The position numbers were made by a program, and so were the translations under genes. The notes beneath the pieces were generated by a model. The model did not search any database. It worked only from the letters and a program-made list of their open reading frames with translations, and was not told the origin of the DNA. From NCBI RefSeq assembly GCF_034929435.1, contig NZ_JAYFUM010000020.1, positions 1 to 64,000 of the forward strand: DNA of 64,000 bases. The letters are read 5' to 3'. The stretch is from Arcicella rigui (GTDB lineage: Bacteria > Bacteroidota > Bacteroidia > Cytophagales > Spirosomataceae). Of the stretch, positions 7,990 to 15,748 are shown one piece after another. Positions within the stretch are counted from its first letter, which is position 1; each line of letters opens with the position of its first letter.

Positions 7990-8239
7990 GGTGATATTTT
8001 GAGCGAATTACAGCAACTTCTGCATTATTCAACTTTCTTACAAATGAGTAATCTCTAAAATCATTACTGAATTCTACTATTTCAATATGCCCATCAGGGT
8101 ACTCCATGTAGGCTTGGTTTAATAATAACTCACCTTTCCCTTCAATCATAAAAGGAAAACCTGCAAGGTGTTTTTGTTGGCGAAGCATCATAATAGATTG
8201 TCCAACACGCTTGTCGAAATTGTATGTAATCGTTGGCAT
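7976..8239 (-). CDS. small protein upstream of the zeta-like kinase, candidate antitoxin
   Basis: An 87-residue protein starting MPTITYNFDKRVGQSIMMLRQQ. I do not recognise the family. It is mixed polar, without membrane segments or an obvious DNA-binding motif, and contains YMEYPDGHIEIVEFSNDFRDYSFVRKL. It is translationally coupled to the zeta-like kinase by overlap, and antitoxin genes usually come first in such operons, so an antitoxin role is possible from context only. Confidence 0.6.
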   Translation of the reverse strand: MPTITYNFDKRVGQSIMMLRQQKHLAGFPFMIEGKGELLLNQAYMEYPDGHIEIVEFSNDFRDYSFVRKLNNAEVAVIRSKYHLEDA

Positions 8240-8338
8240 ATCTTTAAATGTTTTAATAGAAATTTCTTATCTGTAACTCTTTTTAATTCGATATATTTAA
8301 GTCATCATGCAGTATTAAATTAATAGTAATGCTTTAAC

Positions 8339-8412
8339 AATAGGTTGCAAGCCCTAAGCAAAAACACTCTTTATTGCAAAAAATAAGCATTTTGCCTATT
8401 GACTAAAGCACA
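8339..8412. repeat. GCTTTAGGC/GCAAAAT family hairpin
   Basis: Contains CAAGCCCTAAGCAAAAA on the left and AAGCATTTTGCCTATTG...CTAAAGC on the right, the same words as the better-preserved hairpin at 14545-14629. It lies between two minus-strand genes and shows no other feature. Confidence 0.5.
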
Positions 8413-8428
8413 AAAAATCGAACTTTTA

Positions 8429-9859
8429 CTACTTCCTATAATCCAAAGGTGGTTTTCGGTCTCCTGCTAATGATTTGTACTCAAAAACGTTTGAGCCTCT
8501 TCTTTGGTATAATTCTTCTTTCGATTGTTCTATTAATTTTGTGTCTTTAAAGAGATTTTGAGCCGTTAGAGCAATCGTTTGAGCGGCGTTTATCATCCCT
8601 TTATGCCCGATACTCATGCCGTTACAAGCAACAGCTTGCCAACTGTGTGCAGGTACGCCCGTCACCCAAGTAGCGGTTGATAAACCTGCGGTTGGTGCTA
8701 CCCAGCTCACGTCGCCTACGTCTGTTGATGCCAGAAAAAGTAATCCAGAAGTATAGGGTTTTACTGTTTGTGCCTCTGTGAGTGGAGCAAGACTTTGTGA
8801 ATTGACGGTCAAACGAATTTTTTCTGCAAATGCTGTTTCTTCGGGTGTATATTTTACGCCACCTACTTTTTCTAAGCTCTTTTGCATTTCTTTGGCTAAT
8901 ACATCGTTGGGCAATAAATTGTAAAGACCTGCCAAAATCTCATAGCTCATTTTTGTTTCTGTTCCCAAAGCGGCGGCTTCTGCGGTTTTCATTAATCTTT
9001 TCCAGATTTCTTCCAAACCTTGTGCTGTTGGATTTCTGATGGTATATTCTACCATCGCATAATCAGGAACGATGTTTGAGGTTAGTCCGCCGTTTTTTAT
9101 TACATAATGAATCCTTGTTTCGGGCGAAATATGTTCACGCATAAGGTTTACCATATAATTCATGGCTTCCACAGCATCCAAAGCCGAACGCCCTTTTTCG
9201 GGACTTGCCGAAGCGTGTGCCGCCAAGCCAGAAAAACTAAAATTGGCTACTCTGTACGCTAATGAAGAATTCGGACTTGCATTATTATTATCGCCCGGAT
9301 GCCAATGCAAAACCGCATCAATGTCTTTGAATACGCCTTCTTTTACCAAATAGGTTTTGCCTCCGCCAGCACCTTCTTCAGCAGGCGTACCAATTAGGCG
9401 AATTGTTCCTTTGATTTTAGCTTTTTCCATCCAGTTTTTAGTAGCAATCGCCGCCGCTACCGAACCTACGCCAAAAAGATTATGTCCGCAACCATGTCCA
9501 TAGGCATTTACGTATTTGGCTTTTCGATAGGGAACAGCTTCTTGCGACAAACCGGGCAAGGCATCCATTTCTGCCAAAATACCTATCGTCGGATAGCCCG
9601 AACCATAAGAAGCGACAAAGGCGGTTTTCATTTCGCCAACGCCTCTTTGTACTTCAAAACCAGCATTGCTTAGTTCTGCAATCAATAATTCTGAGGTTTT
9701 TTCTTCTAAATAACCCGGTTCTGCCAATTGCCAAATTTTGTCAGAAATAGCCGTGTATTTTGCATATTTCTGATTGAGTTCATTTACAATTTCTTGTTGG
9801 GCAAAACCCAAGCGACCCATAAACACACAAAGAGCGAGGAGGAGTAAGGATTTTTTCAT
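8429..9859 (-). CDS. M20-family amidohydrolase (AbgB-like), exported
   Basis: A 476-residue metallopeptidase of the M20 family, closest in style to the p-aminobenzoyl-glutamate hydrolase subunit AbgB. A clear signal peptide, MKKSLLLLALCVFMGRLGFA before QQ, sends it across the inner membrane. Metal-ligand regions are GHGCGHNLFG (HGCGHN), the acidic TPAEEGAGG, and the histidine segment ALHWHPGD... late in the first half. The dimerisation domain follows around HASASPEKGRSALDA. It cleaves an N-acyl or peptide bond; the substrate is unknown. It is a single gene, 158 bases downstream of uvrB on the same strand. Confidence 0.85.
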   Translation of the reverse strand: MKKSLLLLALCVFMGRLGFAQQEIVNELNQKYAKYTAISDKIWQLAEPGYLEEKTSELLIAELSNAGFEVQRGVGEMKTAFVASYGSGYPTIGILAEMDALPGLSQEAVPYRKAKYVNAYGHGCGHNLFGVGSVAAAIATKNWMEKAKIKGTIRLIGTPAEEGAGGGKTYLVKEGVFKDIDAVLHWHPGDNNNASPNSSLAYRVANFSFSGLAAHASASPEKGRSALDAVEAMNYMVNLMREHISPETRIHYVIKNGGLTSNIVPDYAMVEYTIRNPTAQGLEEIWKRLMKTAEAAALGTETKMSYEILAGLYNLLPNDVLAKEMQKSLEKVGGVKYTPEETAFAEKIRLTVNSQSLAPLTEAQTVKPYTSGLLFLASTDVGDVSWVAPTAGLSTATWVTGVPAHSWQAVACNGMSIGHKGMINAAQTIALTAQNLFKDTKLIEQSKEELYQRRGSNVFEYKSLAGDRKPPLDYRK

Positions 9860-10017
9860 TGTTTTTTTGGTTGATGATTAATGTTAAACCTAATTTGGAC
9901 AAAGATTTTCTTTCTGAATCTTCAAATTGTTCACTTGTAAAAATAATTTCAGGTAATGGAGGTAGCTTTTCCATTGAGTATTTTTCTTAAAATTTAATAA
10001 TTCATAACTCATAATTA

Positions 10018-12051
10018 TCATCCCTTCTCCGCTATCATCTTCTTCAAACTCAGCATTTCATCACGCAGTTTGGCAGCTATCACGAAGTCTAATTCTTTGG
10101 CGGCTTTTTCCATGTCTGCCGTTACTTTTTTCAATTGTTTTTGTAGTTCATCTTTACCCATATAAGCCATTACTGGGTCGGCTGCCATGGCTACTTCTTG
10201 GCTTTCGTTGTAGTAATTGGTTTTCTTCGTTGGTTTACCCATTACATCCGCAATAGAAGTCTGCTCCATAATTTTCTCTTTCGATTTCAAAATGGTTTTT
10301 GGCGTGATGCCATGAAGTGTATTATACTCCATCTGAATCGTCCTTCTGCGGTTGGTTTCATCAATGGCTTTTTCCATCGAACCCGTGATTCTGTCGGCAT
10401 ACATTAATACTTTCCCTTGGTCGTTTCGAGCAGCACGTCCTATCGTTTGAATCAAGGAACGAATATCACGCAAGAAACCTTCTTTGTCGGCATCCATGAT
10501 GGCTACCAAAGATACTTCTGGTAAGTCCAAGCCTTCACGCAATAAGTTTACGCCTACAAGCACATCAAAAACGCCCATTCTAAGTTCTCTGAGGATTTCT
10601 ACACGCTCCAAGGTTTTTACTTCCGAGTGAATATAACGGCATTTTACACCTACTTTATCCAAGTATTTTGATAATTCCTCCGCCATTCTTTTGGTTAGGG
10701 TGGTTACTAATACTCTTTCTTGGCGTTCGATTCTGAGATAAATTTCTTCTAATAAATCATCAATCTGATTCAAGCTTGGTCGTACTTCAATTTCTGGGTC
10801 GAGCAATCCTGTCGGACGAATGATTTGTTCTACCACCACACCTTCCGAACGTCTTAATTCATAATCGGCTGGCGTGGCTGAAACGAACACCGTTTGACCC
10901 GTAATATTTTCAAATTCTTGAAAAGTAAGCGGACGGTTGTCCATCGCCGAAGGCAAGCGGAAACCATAATCCACCAAAGCTTCTTTTCTGGAACGGTCGC
11001 CTCCCCACATGGCACGAATTTGTGGCATCGTTGCGTGGCTTTCGTCAACGACCAAAAGGAAATCTTCGGGGAAGAAATCTAATAAACAGAAAGGTCTTTG
11101 CCCAGCTTTGCGTTGGTCGAAGTAACGAGAATAGTTTTCGATGCCCGAGCAATAGCCCAATTCTCGCATCATTTCCAAATCAAATTCTGTTCTTTGTTTA
11201 ATACGTTCGGCTTCTAATAATCGGTTTTCGCTCTCAAAAAATTTGATTTGTGCTACCAAATCATCTTGGATATAATTGATGGCGTTCATCAACACATCTC
11301 GACCCGTTACAAAAAGATTGGCAGGGAAAATTGCAATCATTTTTTCTTCCGAAAGCTTCTTGCCCGTTTGTGGATTGATGCGTTGAATAGCTTCAATTTC
11401 GTCGCCAAAGAAAATCACACGATAGCCAAAATCGGCATAAGGCAAGCAAATATCCACGGTATCGCCTTTTACTCTGAAAGTACCACGAGTAAATTCCACT
11501 TCGGTACGAGAGTACAGAATTTCGACTAAACGATAAAGAAATTGATTGCGAGAAATGATTTCACCCACACCAAAACGAAGAATACTTTTACGATACTCCT
11601 CTGGATTTCCCATACCATAAATACATGAAACCGAAGCAATGACGATAACATCTCTACGTCCCGACATCAAAGCCGAAGTAGTTGCCAAACGGAGTTTGTC
11701 AATTTCTTCGTTGATGGCAAGGTCTTTTTCGATATAAGTATTAGTAGAAGCAATAAAGGCTTCGGGCTGATAATAATCGTAGTAAGAAACAAAGTACTCT
11801 ACGGCATTTTCGGGAAAAAACTGTTTAAATTCTCCATAAAGCTGTGCCGCCAAAGTTTTGTTATGACTTAAAATCAAAGTCGGGCGGTTGAGTTGCGTAA
11901 TCATATTGGCAACCGTGAAAGTTTTTCCCGAACCCGTAACACCAAGAAGTGTTTGTGATTGTTCACCATTCTGAACGCCCTCAACCAATTTGGCAATTGC
12001 CTGTGGTTGGTCGCCCGTAGGCTTATATTCTGAGACAAGTTTGAAGTCCAT
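10018..12051 (-). CDS. uvrB: excinuclease ABC subunit B
   Basis: The damage-verification helicase of nucleotide excision repair, working with UvrA and UvrC. The 677-residue protein shows Walker A GVTGSGKT (37-44), FVSYYDYYQPEAF and the beta-hairpin region ending NTYIEKD, Walker B DESH, helicase motifs LLREGLDLPE and QTIGRAARN, and a C-terminal UVR motif (LKKVTADMEKAAKELDFVIAAKLRDEM). All key parts are present and the length is typical. It starts with ATG at 12051, 78 bases after the preceding minus-strand gene. Confidence 0.98.
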   Translation of the reverse strand: MDFKLVSEYKPTGDQPQAIAKLVEGVQNGEQSQTLLGVTGSGKTFTVANMITQLNRPTLILSHNKTLAAQLYGEFKQFFPENAVEYFVSYYDYYQPEAFIASTNTYIEKDLAINEEIDKLRLATTSALMSGRRDVIVIASVSCIYGMGNPEEYRKSILRFGVGEIISRNQFLYRLVEILYSRTEVEFTRGTFRVKGDTVDICLPYADFGYRVIFFGDEIEAIQRINPQTGKKLSEEKMIAIFPANLFVTGRDVLMNAINYIQDDLVAQIKFFESENRLLEAERIKQRTEFDLEMMRELGYCSGIENYSRYFDQRKAGQRPFCLLDFFPEDFLLVVDESHATMPQIRAMWGGDRSRKEALVDYGFRLPSAMDNRPLTFQEFENITGQTVFVSATPADYELRRSEGVVVEQIIRPTGLLDPEIEVRPSLNQIDDLLEEIYLRIERQERVLVTTLTKRMAEELSKYLDKVGVKCRYIHSEVKTLERVEILRELRMGVFDVLVGVNLLREGLDLPEVSLVAIMDADKEGFLRDIRSLIQTIGRAARNDQGKVLMYADRITGSMEKAIDETNRRRTIQMEYNTLHGITPKTILKSKEKIMEQTSIADVMGKPTKKTNYYNESQEVAMAADPVMAYMGKDELQKQLKKVTADMEKAAKELDFVIAAKLRDEMLSLKKMIAEKG

Positions 12052-12129
12052 ATTTTGGTATTTATTAAGTAAAGATAACTAAAAGTTACAGGCTTTAGAA
12101 CCTGATATTTTAGTAAAACCATTAGCACT

Positions 12130-13377
12130 TTATTTTTTTAAAAGAGTATTGTTTTTCATTTTAAAGACTACATTTTTATAGTTTTCTATTTCTGCTTGAT
12201 TTCCTTTTCGTTGTTTTAAAATTTCTTCTTCCATTTTTATTGCTTCCTTTTTTTTACCCGTTTTAAAGAGTAAACAAGCATAAGTATTTTGATAAATTGG
12301 ATTGATTTTGAACTCAGGAGAATTGTTCAACCATTTCAATAGCTCTTCTAAAAAAGCTTTATTAGTAATGTTTTCAAAGTATTGAAAGGCATAAGTATTT
12401 AGTAATAATGAGTTGGTAGATACTATATTTTGTTCATTTACATAAGACTTACATTCCTGATGATACTTCATCCAATCTTTTGCTGTGAAATAAAGATCGA
12501 TCTTAGCCTGTTTTCTAAAATGCACAAATTGAGAGTCTAAAGTAGCTTTATTTTTATCAGACCATCCTCCCAGCATTAAATATCGAAGGTTCAAACATTT
12601 GTCTAATAGTACTTCATCATGCGTAGCGATTGCTCTCTTTTTCTCTTTTCTCTGTACTTTACTCATATTAAGTAAAGCTCTTGTAGAAGCCTCGCTTTCA
12701 TTTAATACAAGCATAGAAAAGTTTGGATATAATACCTGATACGCCTTACTGTCCATCGAAGAGAAACACGAGCCAATGATTTGTAAATTTTCTAACAAAA
12801 TCCATTCACTTTCTGGAATCTTGCTAAGATAAGTATCTAAAATACTTTGAGTAGGCAAATTGTTGTCCGAAAGTTTTTTAGCGTACTCTAAAATAAATTC
12901 TTTGTCAAATTGATGACTTGGATACAGTTCAGAAAGTTCTTTTAATTGAGAACTCTGTATCATTTTTTTGAGAACGATTTCTCCTTCTTCAATGAGTTCC
13001 TTTTCAGTTTGAATTACTTTTTCGGGTGAATACACGTCTAAATTGGTGTCGAGATACAATAAAGTTGGATACTGCACAATACCATACTTTTTAGCAATCT
13101 CAATACCTTCTCCAAGTTCGGCATCCACTTTATAATTGATAAAGTTTTTATTATAAAAATTACCGACTTTTTCTTGAGGAAAAATTTGTTTGTCCAGTAC
13201 TTTACAAGGTCTGCACCATGTGGTATAAACATCTACAAAAATTGGTTTTTGTTGTCTTTTGGCTTCAACAAGTAAATCTCCCCATGAACCTTTAAAGAAA
13301 GTAATGCCTACTGACTGTGAATAAATAGTTTTTGTGGAAAGACAAAATAAGAGGAATAACAGAAATAGTTTTTTCAT
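12130..13377 (-). CDS. exported thioredoxin-like protein with helical C-terminal region
   Basis: A 415-residue protein with an N-terminal signal peptide (MKKLFLLFLLFCLSTKTIYS) and a thioredoxin domain holding the redox pair C55-R-P-C58 in YTTWCRPCKVLDKQ, then VDAELGEGIEIAKKYGIVQYPTLL with the cis-proline. Residues after about 140 form a long helical region with TPR-like character and no further motif. Periplasmic thiol exchange is likely. It lies upstream of uvrB on the same strand without evident functional linkage. Confidence 0.8.
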   Translation of the reverse strand: MKKLFLLFLLFCLSTKTIYSQSVGITFFKGSWGDLLVEAKRQQKPIFVDVYTTWCRPCKVLDKQIFPQEKVGNFYNKNFINYKVDAELGEGIEIAKKYGIVQYPTLLYLDTNLDVYSPEKVIQTEKELIEEGEIVLKKMIQSSQLKELSELYPSHQFDKEFILEYAKKLSDNNLPTQSILDTYLSKIPESEWILLENLQIIGSCFSSMDSKAYQVLYPNFSMLVLNESEASTRALLNMSKVQRKEKKRAIATHDEVLLDKCLNLRYLMLGGWSDKNKATLDSQFVHFRKQAKIDLYFTAKDWMKYHQECKSYVNEQNIVSTNSLLLNTYAFQYFENITNKAFLEELLKWLNNSPEFKINPIYQNTYACLLFKTGKKKEAIKMEEEILKQRKGNQAEIENYKNVVFKMKNNTLLKK

Positions 13378-13641
13378 GAATCAAGAAGAAAGTTTAAGAT
13401 GTCTATTGTTATGTAAGGCGAAAGAAAAATTATTATCAAATTTATTTTAACCATCTATTCTAATGCAATTTCTACTTGATTTAAAGATGATATATTTCGT
13501 GAATAATATGCTTTTGAAGAAAGCTTTGAAGACAATCTTGGTTTATAAAATTACATTAAAAGATAGCTTTACGAAACAAACAAAGATAGTAAATTGATAG
13601 TTTTTGGGTAAATTAAAGCTCAATCTCAAAAATATTTAACC

Positions 13642-14508
13642 ATGAACAAATTATTCCAAACAATTACGCTTTGTTCGGTAATCATACTGAGTGCTTGCTC
13701 CAAAGAAAGTATGAATGCCCAAACCCCAACGCCCACTACACCAACCCAACCTACAACGCCCGTAGTTTATAGTTTTGAAAGTACGCCTATTTGGTCGGAT
13801 GAATTTGATTATCAAGGCTTACCAGATACAAAAAAATGGAATTATGATGTCGGTGGAAGTGGCTGGGGCAATAATGAATTACAGTATTATACCAAAGAAA
13901 ACCTAAAAAACGCCAGAGTAGAAAATGGCAAACTTATCATCGAAGCGGTTAAAGAAAAATTTGATAAAAATTCCTATACTTCTGCTCGCTTGGTGACGAA
14001 AGGAAAAGGAGATTTTCTATACGGACGTTTTGAAATAAAAGCCAAACTTCCAAAAGGTATTGGTACTTGGCCTGCCATCTGGATGCTGGCAAGCGAACAA
14101 AATTATAGCGATAAGTATTGGCCTGATAATGGGGAAATTGATATTATGGAACACGTAGGTTACGACCCCGGAAGAGTACACGCTTCGATTCATACGAAAT
14201 CTTTTAACCACGTAATCGGAACACAAGTAACAGCTAATACAATGGTGGATGACTTTGATATGGCTTTCCACGAGTATCGTTTAGACTGGACTCCGAAAAA
14301 AATTGAAATGTATATCGACTCAAAACTGTACTTTACTTTTGAGAACACAGGAAAAGGTTTTGCAGAATTTCCTTTCGATAAAAAATTCCATTTATTACTC
14401 AACCTTGCTGTTGGCGGAAATTGGGGTGGTGTAAAAGGGGTGGATGAAAGTATTTTTCCACAAAGAATGGAAGTTGATTATGTGAGAATTTATGCTTTGA
14501 AGCAATAA
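13642..14508 (+). CDS. glycoside hydrolase family 16 lipoprotein (beta-glucanase-like)
   Basis: A 288-residue lipoprotein. The signal MNKLFQTITLCSVIILSAC gives a lipobox with C19, followed by a Thr/Pro linker, then a GH16 domain starting at WSDEFDYQGLPDTKKW. The catalytic signature GEIDIMEH puts the nucleophile at E165 and the acid/base at E170. The fold ends with the usual LLLNLAVGGNWGG and DYVRIYAL segments. GH16 enzymes of this type cut beta-1,3 or beta-1,3-1,4 glucans, so laminarin or related polysaccharide is a likely substrate. There is no SusC/SusD pair nearby. The 264 bases upstream show no other feature. Confidence 0.92.
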   Translation: MNKLFQTITLCSVIILSACSKESMNAQTPTPTTPTQPTTPVVYSFESTPIWSDEFDYQGLPDTKKWNYDVGGSGWGNNELQYYTKENLKNARVENGKLIIEAVKEKFDKNSYTSARLVTKGKGDFLYGRFEIKAKLPKGIGTWPAIWMLASEQNYSDKYWPDNGEIDIMEHVGYDPGRVHASIHTKSFNHVIGTQVTANTMVDDFDMAFHEYRLDWTPKKIEMYIDSKLYFTFENTGKGFAEFPFDKKFHLLLNLAVGGNWGGVKGVDESIFPQRMEVDYVRIYALKQ

Positions 14509-14544
14509 ATGAAAAATTAGATTCACTATTTTTCATTTAGGCGG

Positions 14545-14629
14545 TAAGCTTTAGGCAATAGGCAAAATGTTTGCTTTTTACAATAAAAAGTATTTTGCTT
14601 ACGGCTTACAGCCTATTGCCTAAAGCTTA
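14545..14629. terminator. 19-bp-stem hairpin between convergent genes
   Basis: A perfect 19-bp inverted repeat (14545-14563 with 14611-14629; TAAGCTTTAGGCAATAGGC) around a 47-base loop that itself contains GCAAAAT/ATTTTGC. It sits between the convergent GH16 and sugar-isomerase genes, 5 bases from the latter's stop, and probably terminates both. It is the best-preserved member of a family also seen at 8339, 44256 and 55583. Confidence 0.7.
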
Positions 14630-14633
14630 ATTT

Positions 14634-15596
14634 TTAGCCCAATGTAGCTCCTACTTTTTGTAAAAGTTTAAGCGTTGCTCTGATACCATCGTCTTCGCTT
14701 AGTTTTTCTCCTTCGTATTCAATGCCCACAATTCCTTTAAAACCAGCTTCTTTTACGATTTTCATCAATCTTAAATAATCCATTTCTGCTTCGTTTCCTT
14801 CGGCATCAAAATTATTGGTTTTGGCACTTACACCTTTGGCAAAAGGCATCAATTCCGAAACACCTTTGTAGCGGTCGTACTGCTCATTACAAATTCTCCA
14901 ATTGGCAGTATCTCTTGTAATACAGAAATTACCAAAATCAGGTAAAGTACCGCAGTTTTTCATGTTTACGGATTTCATTACGCCCGACAACCATTGTCCA
15001 TTTGAAGAATATCCACCGTGGTTTTCCACAATTACGTTGATATTCATAGTAGCCGCAAATTCACTTAGCTGACTTAATCCGTCAGCCGCATATTTGGCTA
15101 CTTCTTCGGCAGTTCCTTTTCCAGCGGCATTTACCCTAATGGTTTTGCATCCTAAAAATTTCGCTGCTTCAACCCATTTATAGTGATTTTCTACGGTTTG
15201 TTTTCTTTTCGCTGAGTCGGCATCGCCTAATTCGCCTTCGGCATCGCACATGATTAAGTGGTTTTTCACACCGTTGTCATTACAACGTAAAAGCAATTCT
15301 TTGAGATAAGCGGTATCTTTTCCGTTTTCTTTAAAATTTTTTGTACCAGATTTGAAACAAGTATTTACATACTCTACGATGCTAATACCAAAGTCTTTTT
15401 TGGCTTTTACTGGAAAATCAAGGTTTGACATTTGATTTCCAAAAATTGCCTTGTGCAAAGACCATTCTGCTAATGAAATTTCAAAAAATAGCTTTTTGCT
15501 ACTCTCAATTTCTTGAGCTAATAATTGTTCGGGCAAAAAAGCCACAGCACCCGTAGCAAGGGCGATTTGTTTAATAAAGTCACGACGGTTGTTCAT
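14634..15596 (-). CDS. TAT-exported sugar phosphate isomerase/epimerase-like TIM barrel
   Basis: A 320-residue protein of the xylose-isomerase-like TIM barrel group. The N-terminus MNNRRDFIKQIALATGAVAF is a twin-arginine signal, so the folded protein is exported. Family segments include SIVEYVNTCF, RVNAAGKGTAEEVAKYAADGL, VIVENHGGYSSNG (metal-binding glutamate and histidine), LPDFGNFC and GIVGIEYEGEKL. Substrate is unknown; Bacteroidota carry many such periplasmic enzymes linked to sugar turnover. The frame is open 10 codons further upstream, but the ATG at 15596 places the twin arginines normally and is preferred. Confidence 0.85.
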   Translation of the reverse strand: MNNRRDFIKQIALATGAVAFLPEQLLAQEIESSKKLFFEISLAEWSLHKAIFGNQMSNLDFPVKAKKDFGISIVEYVNTCFKSGTKNFKENGKDTAYLKELLLRCNDNGVKNHLIMCDAEGELGDADSAKRKQTVENHYKWVEAAKFLGCKTIRVNAAGKGTAEEVAKYAADGLSQLSEFAATMNINVIVENHGGYSSNGQWLSGVMKSVNMKNCGTLPDFGNFCITRDTANWRICNEQYDRYKGVSELMPFAKGVSAKTNNFDAEGNEAEMDYLRLMKIVKEAGFKGIVGIEYEGEKLSEDDGIRATLKLLQKVGATLG

Positions 15597-15701
15597 AGAA
15601 AACAGTGAAAATGGATGGTTGTTCAATGAGATGCTTAAATATAAAAGTACTTCTCAAAAATGGTATGATTCTCTGGCATGAGTAATTGGGAAAACACAAA
15701 A

Positions 15702-15728
15702 AAAGGCTCGGTTAAATAACCAAGCCTT
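15702..15728 (-). terminator. terminator of the OmpA-family gene
   Basis: A 12-bp stem with one mismatch (15702-15713 with 15718-15728) and a 4-base loop. On the minus strand it is followed by a run of seven T. It lies 20 bases past the stop of the OmpA-family gene. Confidence 0.75.
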
Positions 15729-15748
15729 TCTAAACAAACCTAATAAAT

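Noticed and set aside
9780..9974. Minus frame starting MEKLPPLPEIIF upstream of the M20 gene
   Set aside because: Runs into the M20 signal peptide in another frame; the first 38 residues could be a gene remnant, but no support is visible.
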